A stretch of DNA of 8,142 nucleotides, taken from NCBI GenBank assembly GCA_003022745.1, contig PXSU01000166.1:1-8142 (forward strand). The letters are read 5' to 3'. The notes under the pieces are model-generated. The model searched no databases. It saw only the letters and a program-made list of their open reading frames with translations, and had not been told where the DNA came from. This stretch comes from Halobacteriales archaeon SW_9_67_25 (lineage in GTDB: Archaea > Halobacteriota > Halobacteria > Halobacteriales > Haloarculaceae). Below, piece by piece: positions 1 to 5,969 of the stretch. Every line of letters starts with the position of its first letter. Positions within the stretch are counted from its first letter, which is position 1. A program made the position numbers and the translations under genes.

Positions 1-250
1 CCCGGCCGCCGTCGCCGTCAAGGAGGGACTCAACGAGCCCCGGTACGCCTCGATGCGCGCCCGGATGCGGGCCCGCAAGCAGACCGTCGAGTCCGTCCCC
101 GTCGAGAAGCAGCGCGAGGCTGGCCTGGAGAAGGTCCGTCTGGAGACCCCCGAGACCGACGAGGGGACCGCCGAGATCATCGGCCAGGACGCCAGCCCCG
201 AGACGATCGACAACATCATCGAGGTCTTCGAGGAACTGGAGGTGCTCTGA
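1..250 (+). CDS. etfB: Electron transfer flavoprotein, beta subunit (3' end, partial)
   Basis: The reading frame is open from base 2 and gives 82 residues before the TGA at 248-250; the 5' part lies outside the window. The fragment contains the family signature VKEGLNEPRYAS followed by a basic stretch (RARMRARKQ), as in the C-terminal part of EtfB/FixA proteins. The acidic tail ending in FEELEVL fits a haloarchaeal version. EtfB pairs with EtfA to form the AMP- and FAD-containing heterodimer that passes electrons from acyl-CoA and other dehydrogenases to an ETF:quinone oxidoreductase at the membrane. The gene overlaps the alpha-subunit gene by one base (TGATG), so the two are translated together. 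The signature and the neighbour make the identity safe; which dehydrogenases it serves cannot be told from this fragment. Confidence 0.93.
   Translation, partial: PAAVAVKEGLNEPRYASMRARMRARKQTVESVPVEKQREAGLEKVRLETPETDEGTAEIIGQDASPETIDNIIEVFEELEVL
238..244 (+). promoter_or_regulatory. Shine-Dalgarno site of etfA
   Basis: GGAGGTG lies inside the last codons of etfB, five bases before the ATG at 250. It is a long match to the archaeal anti-Shine-Dalgarno sequence (CCTCC core). It fixes the etfA start and indicates SD-driven initiation within the operon, unlike the leaderless first genes elsewhere in the window. Confidence 0.75.
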
Positions 251-1218
251 TGATACTGACACTTATCGAACACGAAGCTGGACTCCCCGAGGACACGAGC
301 CTGGAGGCACTCACGCTGGCCCGGGACGTCGCCGAGCAGTCAGGCGCGCCGCTGGAGACGGTCGTCTTCGGCGACGAGGGCGGGGCCGTCGCCGACGAGA
401 TCGGCGCCTACGGCGTCGGCGCGGTCCATGCCGTCTCCCACCCCGAACTGGATACCTACGCCCCCGGGGCGTGGGCCGAGAGCATCGCACAACTGGTCGA
501 CGAGCTGGCTCCCGAGGCCGTCGTCGTGCCGGGCAGCGCCCGGGGTCACGAGGTGCTTGCCCACGCCGCCGCGAAACTCGACCTCGCGATGGCGGCAAAC
601 TGCATCGAGGTCGAGACCGGCGACAGCTACGAGCTGACACGCCAGCGCTGGGGCGGCACGTTGCTCGAGCATGCCCGGCTCTCCGGCGAGACGAAACTCC
701 TCTCGGCGGCGCCGAACGAGATCAGCGCCGAACCTGCCGACGGCGGCGAGGCTGCGGTCCAGGCGTTCGAACCCGACCTCGCGGAGTCGGACCTGCGTGT
801 CCAGATCACGCGCGTCGAGGAGTCCGACGAGGAGGGCATCCCGCTGGGCGAGGCCCGTACTGTCGTCAGCGGCGGCCGCGGCGTCGGCAGCCCCGAGGGC
901 TTCGACAAACTCGAGGAACTCGCGGACCTGCTCGACGCTGCCATCGGCTCCTCCCGGGCCGCGGTCAACGAGGGCTGGCGCAGCCACGACGACCAGATCG
1001 GCCAGACCGGCACGAAGATTTCGCCGAGGCTGTACATGCCCTGCGGTATCAGCGGCGCAGTCCAGCACATGGTCGGGTGCAAGGGCGCCGAGAACATCAT
1101 GGCCGTCAACACCGACCCCGAGGCCGCGATCATCCAGAAGGCCGAGTACGCGGTCATCGCCGACCTCCACGAGGTCGTGCCCGAACTCAACGACCGACTG
1201 CGCGGGATCGACGCGTAA
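250..1218 (+). CDS. etfA: Electron transfer flavoprotein, alpha subunit
   Basis: A 322-residue protein, the usual length for EtfA/FixB. Residues 1-180 form the N-terminal ETF alpha/beta domain, with a VVVPGSARGHEVLA segment around 91-104. Residues from about 205 form the FAD-binding domain. It shows GGRGVGS (208-214), SRAAVNEGW (235-243), QIGQTGTKISPRLYMPCGIS (249-268) running into GAVQHM, then NTDPEAAI (287-294) and ADLHEVVPEL (304-313). These line up with the known EtfA signature that holds the FAD. With EtfB it forms the soluble cytoplasmic electron carrier that delivers electrons to the quinone pool. The ATG at 250 overlaps the etfB stop and is preceded by a good Shine-Dalgarno site, so the start is secure. 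No dehydrogenase or ETF:quinone oxidoreductase gene is seen in the window. Antisense frames across this gene are shadows. Confidence 0.96.
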   Translation: MILTLIEHEAGLPEDTSLEALTLARDVAEQSGAPLETVVFGDEGGAVADEIGAYGVGAVHAVSHPELDTYAPGAWAESIAQLVDELAPEAVVVPGSARGHEVLAHAAAKLDLAMAANCIEVETGDSYELTRQRWGGTLLEHARLSGETKLLSAAPNEISAEPADGGEAAVQAFEPDLAESDLRVQITRVEESDEEGIPLGEARTVVSGGRGVGSPEGFDKLEELADLLDAAIGSSRAAVNEGWRSHDDQIGQTGTKISPRLYMPCGISGAVQHMVGCKGAENIMAVNTDPEAAIIQKAEYAVIADLHEVVPELNDRLRGIDA

Positions 1219-1224
1219 CGGATA

Positions 1225-1243
1225 TTCGACCCCAGGGGTCGAA
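1225..1243. repeat. Perfect 9-bp inverted repeat between convergent genes
   Basis: TTCGACCCCAGGGGTCGAA is a perfect palindrome with 9-base arms around one central A. It starts 6 bases after the etfA stop and lies 28 bases beyond the presumed natural end (1272) of the opposite-strand lipoprotein gene. As RNA it would fold into a GC-rich hairpin (about 8 bp with a CAG loop) on either strand, so a bidirectional terminator or 3'-end-stabilising hairpin is the simplest reading. An operator for a dimeric regulator is possible but less likely here, because no start codon is nearby. No strong T-run follows on the plus strand. Confidence 0.6.
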
Positions 1244-1271
1244 ATTACTCACGGGCGTACAGCCGTCAGTA

Positions 1272-2037
1272 TCACTCGGACCCCGACCGAACGGTGCGTT
1301 GCACTTCCTCGAAGTACTCCTGGTCGTCGAGTTCGCCCTCGCTGTGTCGCCGGGCCACTGTGGTCCGGTGTGTCGTCCTCGGCGGGCACGACGCCCGAGT
1401 AGGCGAGCAGGATGTCCTGCACCCCGAGGGCAGCCTCCCGCTGGGACTGGTCCTCGTCCTGCTGGTAGCGGACCAGCCACCAGGCGCGGTCCTCGGAGGC
1501 CCCTACCGCCTCGTGCTCGATGTCGTTCTGTTCGAGGGTTTCCCTGAAATCGAAAAAGGAGGCGGGCATGACCCGCCGGACGACACGTACCTGACCCGCC
1601 GCCGTGCCGTCTGGTTCGGCCCCGAATGCCGGGGTGTTGTCGAGCACGATCCGGTAGTCCCCGGGTTCGATGTCGCCGACCAGCGTTGCCCCGCCGACCA
1701 CACCGCTCGCGGACAGTTCCTGGTTCGCCCGGATTTCCTCCCCGTTCTCGTAGGCCTCGAAGTCCTCCTCGGCGACTGTCCAGAAGTCGAGGAGGCCCTG
1801 CACGACGGTGAGTTCGACGGCGAGCGTCTCGGTTTCCTGGAGCGATAGCCTGAGCGTCGCGAAGTCGCCGGACGGAAGCTCGAAATCGAGCGTCCGGCTC
1901 TGTCGGTACGGCTCCTCCGAGGAGTCGGTGACGGCTGTCGCCTCTACCCGGGCAAATTCGTGGTTCGACGACCCGAGCAGCGGACAGCCGGCCAGCGACC
2001 CGGCGGCACACAGCGACAGGAACCCGCGGCGGTGCAT
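1272..2037 (-). pseudogene. Tat-type secreted lipoprotein, frameshifted near the C-terminus
   Basis: From the ATG at 2037 the protein begins MHRRGFLSLCAAGSLAGC: a twin-arginine signal with a lipobox (LAGC, lipidated Cys18), so it should be anchored on the outer face of the membrane. Residues about 47-155 look like a beta-sandwich (FWTVAEEDFEAYENGEE, then GDYRIVLDNT), a style seen in domains that report low-energy surface binding. Residues from about 158 are mostly helical. The frame then runs on to 1249, but its last ~45 codons encode an Arg-rich tail (RGRTRRPGVLRGS) unlike the acidic protein before it. The next frame over the same bases encodes an acidic, helical end (ARRHSEGELDDQEYFEEVQR) and stops at 1272. 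The span of 766 nt is one more than a multiple of three, which suggests one extra base around 1345-1390. It could be a recent mutation, a sequencing error or, less likely, a working protein with a new tail. The function is unknown. Confidence 0.72.
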
Positions 2038-2058
2038 ACCCGCCGGTTGTGCCGGGGG

Positions 2059-2066
2059 TATTAAAA
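2059..2066 (-). promoter_or_regulatory. TATA box of the 2037 lipoprotein gene (leaderless)
   Basis: On the minus strand this reads TTTTAATA, an A/T-rich block in a GC-rich setting. Its centre is about 25 nt ahead of the ATG at 2037, the spacing expected when transcription starts at or next to the start codon. It supports the choice of 2037 over longer frames that begin at 2089 or 2124. Confidence 0.65.
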
Positions 2067-2099
2067 GGCGTGCTATCCGGGAGAGACACCCTCCCGCGT

Positions 2100-2978
2100 C
2101 TACCGCTCCACGTCGAACGACCACGTCAGGTCCAGCCCGTCGAGTCGTTCGGTGTACTCCCCCCGTCGTGGCAGTTCGATGCCGGTCCGCTCCCAGGTGA
2201 ACTCTTCACCAGCGGCGAGATTCTCTCCCAACTTGGTGTCCGCCGTCGCCCAGTCCCCCAGGTTGCGACGTAACGAATGATCGCTGACGATACTGCTGTC
2301 CCTGTCCGAGACGTTCTTGAACACGACGTCGAGCCAGAACGGTTCCTCGGCCGTGATGCTTGCCGGGTGGTCCACTTCGACGACCTCGACCTCCCCCGCA
2401 GTCAACGGACCGACGATGTCGAACTCGATGCGGTTCGACCTCGCTCGTGTCCCGAACCGGTCGTCCTGTGCGATTATCTCCGCACCGTAGGTCCCTTTCC
2501 CCATCCCTTGGATGTCGAAGCGGAATACCACTTCTTCTTCCTGGGTGTCGGCTGGATCGACCAACTTCGATGTCTCAGAAGTCTCCTCCTCGATCCGTTC
2601 GTCTCCGTCGTAGATGTTGCACTGTACAGTTGCCCCGAGCTTTCCATCCACGACTGGAAGCTCGTGACGGGATCCGATACTCACGAGAGCACCACTCCCG
2701 AATGCCGACGTCGGATTCTCGATTACGTCTCCAAACTTTCCCCACCTCGTCACCGGGTTGGCCTGCAAAATCTCCGGTTCGGGCTCTGGCGTCGATGTCG
2801 GTGTCTCGGTGGGTGTCGACATCTCTGTCGGCGTCGGCGTCTCCATGGCCGCGACCGTCGGTGTTGCCGTCTCCGTCGCCCCGGTCGCTGTCGAGTCGGA
2901 ACCGTTCCCGGGCTGTCCCCCCACACATCCAGCACTCACAAGCGTGCCTATCGTCGCGATGTACCGTCGGCGTCGCAT
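2100..2978 (-). CDS. Tat-type secreted lipoprotein with Thr/Pro/Glu linker
   Basis: A 292-residue protein starting MRRRRYIATIGTLVSAGCVGG: an Arg-rich twin-arginine-like signal and a lipobox ending at Cys18, so it should be a lipid-anchored surface protein. Residues about 24-69 are a low-complexity linker (TPTPTEMSTPTETPTSTPEP) typical of haloarchaeal surface lipoproteins. Residues 70-190 contain beta-rich segments (EEEVVFRFDIQ, GTYGAEIIAQD). Residues 190-292 resemble an Ig-like or CARDB-like fold (EPFWLDVVFKNVSD, GEEFTWERTGIELP), which is inferred from pattern only. The frame is open upstream to 4535, but that part is antisense to other genes. The signal peptide and a TATA box 27 nt ahead fix the start at 2978. 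Codon third positions are less GC-rich than in neighbouring genes. It lies upstream of, and in the same direction as, the 2037 lipoprotein gene, but the two proteins are not visibly related. The binding partner is unknown. Confidence 0.85.
   Translation of the reverse strand: MRRRRYIATIGTLVSAGCVGGQPGNGSDSTATGATETATPTVAAMETPTPTEMSTPTETPTSTPEPEPEILQANPVTRWGKFGDVIENPTSAFGSGALVSIGSRHELPVVDGKLGATVQCNIYDGDERIEEETSETSKLVDPADTQEEEVVFRFDIQGMGKGTYGAEIIAQDDRFGTRARSNRIEFDIVGPLTAGEVEVVEVDHPASITAEEPFWLDVVFKNVSDRDSSIVSDHSLRRNLGDWATADTKLGENLAAGEEFTWERTGIELPRRGEYTERLDGLDLTWSFDVER
2772..2867 (-). repeat. Low-complexity coding repeat (Thr/Pro/Glu linker)
   Basis: Short, imperfect repeats of the GTCGGTGTCTC type (plus-strand reading) encode the TPTPTE-like linker of the lipoprotein. 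Such stretches change length easily by slippage. The function is as a flexible stalk; there is no sign of a mobile or regulatory repeat. Confidence 0.6.
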
Positions 2979-3001
2979 ACGCCCGGTTGAACTATATTCG
3001 G

Positions 3002-3009
3002 TATATAAA
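3002..3009 (-). promoter_or_regulatory. TATA box of the 2978 lipoprotein gene
   Basis: The minus strand reads TTTATATA, centred about 27 nt ahead of the ATG at 2978, so a leaderless transcript is expected. A second A/T-rich block (2992-2998) lies too close to the start to serve the same TSS. The divergent region 2979-3071 must also carry the promoter of the M42 peptidase gene; the only candidate is a weak GTTTTG block at 3041-3046, about 29 nt ahead of that ATG. Confidence 0.7.
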
Positions 3010-3071
3010 GTTTGACCATCACTTTGCCATCGACGGCAGAGTTTTGCCGCCACGCCCCGAGGACCCGGCGT

Positions 3072-4127
3072 ATGGAGGAGCCACGACGAGCGTTTCTGGC
3101 GGATCTGCTCGACACAGCGACACCCTCGGGCTTCGAGACGGCGGGCCAGCGGCGGTGGGTCGAGTACGTCGAGGAGTTCGCCGACGAGGTACGGACCGAC
3201 GACTACGGCAACGCTGTCGCCGTCCTGGAGGGGGGCGAGCCTTCGGTGGCGCTTGCTGGCCACGGCGACGAGATCGGGTTCATGGTGCGGGACATCGAGG
3301 ACAGCGGCGCCATCCGGATGACGGCCATCGGCGGCTCGGACCGGACCGTCTCGAAGGGCCAGCACGTCCGGATTCACACCGGCGACGGGCCGGTCCCCGG
3401 CGTCGTCGGCCAGACGGCCATCCACCTGCGGGACCGCGAGGACCACTCCGTCGACGACATCACCGAACAGCACGTCGACGTCGGCGCCGACGACGCCGAG
3501 GAGGCCATGGAGTTGGTCGAGCGTGGCGACCCCATCACCTTCGAGCAGACGGTCACCGAACTCGAGAACGGCCGGATCGCCGCCCGTGGCCTGGACAACC
3601 GCATCGGCACCTGGGCGGCTGCCGAGGGACTGCGCCGGGCCGCCGACGCGGGTGCCGAGGCGACCGTCTACGCCGTTTCGACGGTCCAGGAGGAAGTGGG
3701 CCTCCAGGGCGCGAGGATGGTCGGGTTCGACCTCGCACCCGACGCCGTAATCGCGACCGACGTCACCCACGCCACCGACGCGCCGGGAACGCCGGCCGAC
3801 CAGGAGACCGGGATCGAACTCGGCGCCGGGCCGGTCGTCGCCCGCGGGAGCGCGAACCACCCGCGGGTCGTCGAGGCCGTCCGCGAGGTGGCCGCCGACG
3901 CCGATATCGACATCCAGCTCCAGGCCGCCGGCAGCCGCACCGGGACCGATGCCGATGCCTTCTACACCTCGCGTGGTGGCATCCCCTCGCTGAATCTGGG
4001 TGTTCCCAACCGATATATGCACACGCCCGTGGAAGTGCTCGACCTGGACGACCTGGACGCGGCGGCAGACCTGCTCGCGGGCTTCGCGGCGGGCGCCCAC
4101 GAGTTCGAGTTCGCGGTCGAGGTCTGA
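3072..4127 (+). CDS. M42-family metallo-aminopeptidase (TET/glutamyl aminopeptidase-like)
   Basis: A 351-residue cytosolic protein, the normal M42 length, expected to release N-terminal residues from short peptides as a di-metal enzyme in a tetrahedral dodecamer. Every hallmark is present: GHGDEIG with His64 (metal ligand) and Asp66, RGLDNRIG with Asp175 (bridging ligand), STVQEEVG with Glu207 (general base) and Glu208 (ligand), IATDVTHATD with Asp230 (ligand), and NRYMHTPVEV with His317 (ligand). The insert at about 85-160 corresponds to the beta-barrel dimerisation domain of the family. I chose ATG 3072 over the longer frame from 3012 because MEEPRRAFLADLLDTATPSG matches the family N-terminus and the extra 20 residues do not. 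Substrate preference cannot be read from the sequence; older annotations of such genes as endoglucanase or cellulase M are misleading. It is transcribed divergently from the upstream lipoprotein gene. Confidence 0.93.
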   Translation: MEEPRRAFLADLLDTATPSGFETAGQRRWVEYVEEFADEVRTDDYGNAVAVLEGGEPSVALAGHGDEIGFMVRDIEDSGAIRMTAIGGSDRTVSKGQHVRIHTGDGPVPGVVGQTAIHLRDREDHSVDDITEQHVDVGADDAEEAMELVERGDPITFEQTVTELENGRIAARGLDNRIGTWAAAEGLRRAADAGAEATVYAVSTVQEEVGLQGARMVGFDLAPDAVIATDVTHATDAPGTPADQETGIELGAGPVVARGSANHPRVVEAVREVAADADIDIQLQAAGSRTGTDADAFYTSRGGIPSLNLGVPNRYMHTPVEVLDLDDLDAAADLLAGFAAGAHEFEFAVEV

Positions 4128-4136
4128 GCCGGTACG

Positions 4137-4142
4137 TTTAAG
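4137..4142 (+). promoter_or_regulatory. TATA box of the lsm-rpl37e-purF cluster
   Basis: TTTAAG begins 10 bases after the M42 peptidase stop and is centred about 27-28 nt ahead of the ATG at 4167, giving a leaderless lsm transcript. No other promoter-like block is visible between lsm and purF, so it probably drives all three genes. Confidence 0.65.
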
Positions 4143-4166
4143 CGCCCGACGGCGGGCAGTGTGGGT

Positions 4167-4361
4167 ATGAGTGACCGCGGGAACAGACCGCTTGACCTGT
4201 TGGAGGCGTCGGTCGGGGCCGAGGTAACCGTCCACCTGAAGGGTGGCGAGGTCTACGAGGGGGTGCTGGCGGGGTACGACCAGCACATGAATCTGGTGGT
4301 CGAGGAGGGCGAAGACACAACGATTATACGCGGCGACAACGTCGTCTCGATACGTCCATGA
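4167..4361 (+). CDS. lsm: Archaeal Sm-like (LSm) RNA-binding protein
   Basis: A 64-residue protein, small even for an LSm. The Sm1 motif spans about residues 7-46 ([20 protein letters not shown], then [10 protein letters not shown], with Asp38 and Asn42 at the RNA-binding loop). The Sm2 motif is [10 protein letters not shown] (53-62), with Arg55-Gly56-Asp57 completing the uridine pocket. The loop between Sm1 and Sm2 is very short, as known for haloarchaeal LSm. Archaeal LSm proteins form rings that bind U-rich RNA, including small RNAs and tRNA precursors. A GTG at 4161 is in frame, but ATG 4167 gives the usual N-terminus and fits the TATA spacing. The stop overlaps the rpl37e start (ATGA), an arrangement known from Haloferax volcanii, where lsm and the L37e gene are co-transcribed. 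Confidence 0.95.
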   Translation: MSDRGNRPLDLLEASVGAEVTVHLKGGEVYEGVLAGYDQHMNLVVEEGEDTTIIRGDNVVSIRP

Positions 4362-4528
4362 GTTCCGGCACCCCGAGTCAGGGCAAGAAAAACACCACGA
4401 CACACGTGAAGTGTCGACGCTGTGGGGAGAAGTCCTACCACTCGAAAAAGAAGGTCTGTTCGTCCTGCGGATTCGGCAAGTCGGCCAAGCGCCGGGAGTA
4501 CGCCTGGCAGAGTAAAGCCAGCGAGTGA
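4358..4528 (+). CDS. rpl37e: 50S ribosomal protein L37e (eL37)
   Basis: A 56-residue, strongly basic protein, [20 protein letters not shown] onward. It carries a C2-C2 zinc finger: Cys19-X2-Cys22 (CRRC) and, eleven residues on, Cys34-X2-Cys37 (CSSC), followed by [16 protein letters not shown]. This is the full eL37 fold and matches the archaeal/eukaryotic family from end to end. It binds 23S rRNA in the large subunit. Its ATG overlaps the lsm stop by four bases and no Shine-Dalgarno site precedes it, so translation probably depends on termination-reinitiation from lsm. The purF start lies one base after its stop. An RNA chaperone followed by a ribosomal protein is a conserved archaeal pairing. 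Confidence 0.96.
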   Translation: MSSGTPSQGKKNTTTHVKCRRCGEKSYHSKKKVCSSCGFGKSAKRREYAWQSKASE

Positions 4529-4529
4529 G

Positions 4530-5969
4530 ATGCACGAGAAGTGCGGCGTTGTCGGCATCTCTCTTGCCGACCGCGACGCCGCCCGCCCCCTCTACTATTC
4601 GCTATATGCCCTCCAGCACCGCGGCCAGGAGTCGGCCGGGGTCGTCACCCACGACGGCTTCCAGCAACACGAACACGTCGAGATGGGGCTGGTCGGGGAC
4701 GCCTTCTCGCCGGCCGACCTGGAATCGCTCGCCGGCACCAACGGTATCGGTCACGTCAGGTACCCCACTGCAGGGGGCGTCAACGAGTGCTGTGCCCAGC
4801 CCTTCTCGGTGTCCTTCAAGAGCGGGTCGCTCGGCCTGGCACACAACGGCAACCTCGTCAACACGGACGAGATCCGGGAGGAACTCGCCGGACTGGGCCA
4901 CGCCTTCACCTCGACGGGCGATACGGAAGTCGTCGCCCACGACCTCGCGCGCAACCTCCTCGAAGCGGACCTCGTGCGCGCGGTGAAATCGACGATGGAC
5001 CGCGTCCACGGGTCGTACTCGCTGACGATCATGCACGACGAGACGGTCATGGGGGTACGGGACCCGCAGGGGAATCGCCCGCTGTGTATCGGCGAACTCG
5101 AGGACGGCTACGTCATCGCCTCCGAGTCGGTCGCCATCGACACCCTGGACGGCGACCTCGTGCGGGACGTCCGGCCCGGCGAACTGGTGGTGTTGCGCCC
5201 GGACGGGTCGGGCTTTGACTCCTACCAGTTGATCGACCGGGAACACACCGCCCACTGTTTCTTCGAGCACGTCTACTTCGCGCGCCCGGACTCGGTGGTC
5301 AACGACGAACTCGTCTACGAGGTGCGCCGCGATCTGGGGGCGAAACTCTGGGCGGAATCGGGCGTCGAGTCCGACGTCGTGATGCCGGTCCCCGACTCGG
5401 GACGGGCGTTCGCATCGGGGTACGCCGAGGCCGCCACCGCGGCGGGGGCGGACGTCGAGTTCGCGGAGGGCCTGATGAAGAACCGCTACGTCGGCCGGAC
5501 GTTCATCATGCCCACCCAGGACGAGCGCGAGCGCGCCGTCCGGCTGAAGCTCAACCCCATCAAGTCGACGGTCGACGGCCGGAGCGTGACGCTCATTGAC
5601 GACTCCATCGTCCGCGGCACGACTTCGACACAACTGGTGGCGTTGCTGCGTGACGCCGGCGCCGAGGCGGTCCACGTCCGCGTCGGCTCGCCACCCATCG
5701 TCGCGCCCTGTTATCTCGGCATCGACATGGCCACCCGCGAGGAACTCATCGCCGCCGACCGGTCCGTCGAGGACATCCGCGCCGAGATCGACGCCGACTC
5801 GCTGTCCTATCTCTCCGTCGAAGCGATCACCGAGGCGCTCGGCAAGTCCGGGGCCGACCTCTGTCTGGGCTGTGTCACCGGCGAGTACCCCTACGACATC
5901 GAGGGCGAGGAGCGCGACCGCGATATATCCCGTCCCGCCATCGACCCGGCCGCGAGTGCCGACGACTAG
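4530..5969 (+). CDS. purF: Amidophosphoribosyltransferase (glutamine PRPP amidotransferase)
   Basis: A 479-residue enzyme that makes 5-phosphoribosylamine from PRPP and glutamine, the first committed step of purine synthesis. The protein begins MHEKCGVVGI, so a four-residue propeptide should be removed to expose Cys5 as the N-terminal nucleophile of the glutaminase domain. Arg78 (HVRYPTAGG), Asn106-Gly107 (AHNGNL) and Asp131 (STGDTE) complete that site. The phosphoribosyltransferase domain shows PVPDSGRAFASGY (287-299) and the PRPP loop VTLIDDSIVRGTTS (353-366). Cys243, Cys394 and the CLGC pair Cys445/Cys448 match the four ligands of the 4Fe-4S cluster in the Bacillus-type enzyme. The frame is open back to 4422, but that part overlaps rpl37e. 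ATG 4530, directly after the rpl37e TGA, gives the correct N-terminus. Its TAG stop is shared with the opposite gene in a CTAG. A 497-codon antisense frame is a shadow. Confidence 0.97.
   Translation: MHEKCGVVGISLADRDAARPLYYSLYALQHRGQESAGVVTHDGFQQHEHVEMGLVGDAFSPADLESLAGTNGIGHVRYPTAGGVNECCAQPFSVSFKSGSLGLAHNGNLVNTDEIREELAGLGHAFTSTGDTEVVAHDLARNLLEADLVRAVKSTMDRVHGSYSLTIMHDETVMGVRDPQGNRPLCIGELEDGYVIASESVAIDTLDGDLVRDVRPGELVVLRPDGSGFDSYQLIDREHTAHCFFEHVYFARPDSVVNDELVYEVRRDLGAKLWAESGVESDVVMPVPDSGRAFASGYAEAATAAGADVEFAEGLMKNRYVGRTFIMPTQDERERAVRLKLNPIKSTVDGRSVTLIDDSIVRGTTSTQLVALLRDAGAEAVHVRVGSPPIVAPCYLGIDMATREELIAADRSVEDIRAEIDADSLSYLSVEAITEALGKSGADLCLGCVTGEYPYDIEGEERDRDISRPAIDPAASADD
5966..5969. other. 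CTAG shared by two convergent stop codons
   Basis: The palindrome CTAG supplies TAG (5967-5969) for purF and TAG (read from 5968 to 5966) for the opposite membrane protein gene. The two genes therefore overlap by four bases and have no intergenic terminator. The reading is direct from sequence. Confidence 0.9.

Noticed and set aside
340..1170. A 276-codon minus-strand frame across etfA
   Set aside because: It mirrors the codon pattern of etfA (Asp/Val codons reading as Val/Asp). It has no promoter and no recognisable domain.
1345..1390. Programmed ribosomal frameshifting as the cause of the frame change
   Set aside because: No slippery heptamer or adjacent strong structure is evident; a single extra base by mutation or sequencing error is simpler.
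1187..2089. A 300-codon minus-strand frame overlapping the frameshifted lipoprotein
   Set aside because: It is Arg/Gly-rich with no signal peptide, and it is a different frame from both the lipoprotein body and its presumed C-terminal frame.
2772..2867. Short tandem GTC/TCG-rich repeats considered as a CRISPR or regulatory repeat
   Set aside because: Repeats are imperfect, have no spacers and encode the Thr/Pro/Glu linker of a lipoprotein.
2979..4535. A minus-strand frame open from 4535 that joins the lipoprotein frame (811 codons in all)
   Set aside because: It is antisense to the M42 peptidase, lsm and rpl37e genes. The lipoprotein signal peptide and TATA box place the true start at 2978, so the upstream part is a GC-rich mirror frame.
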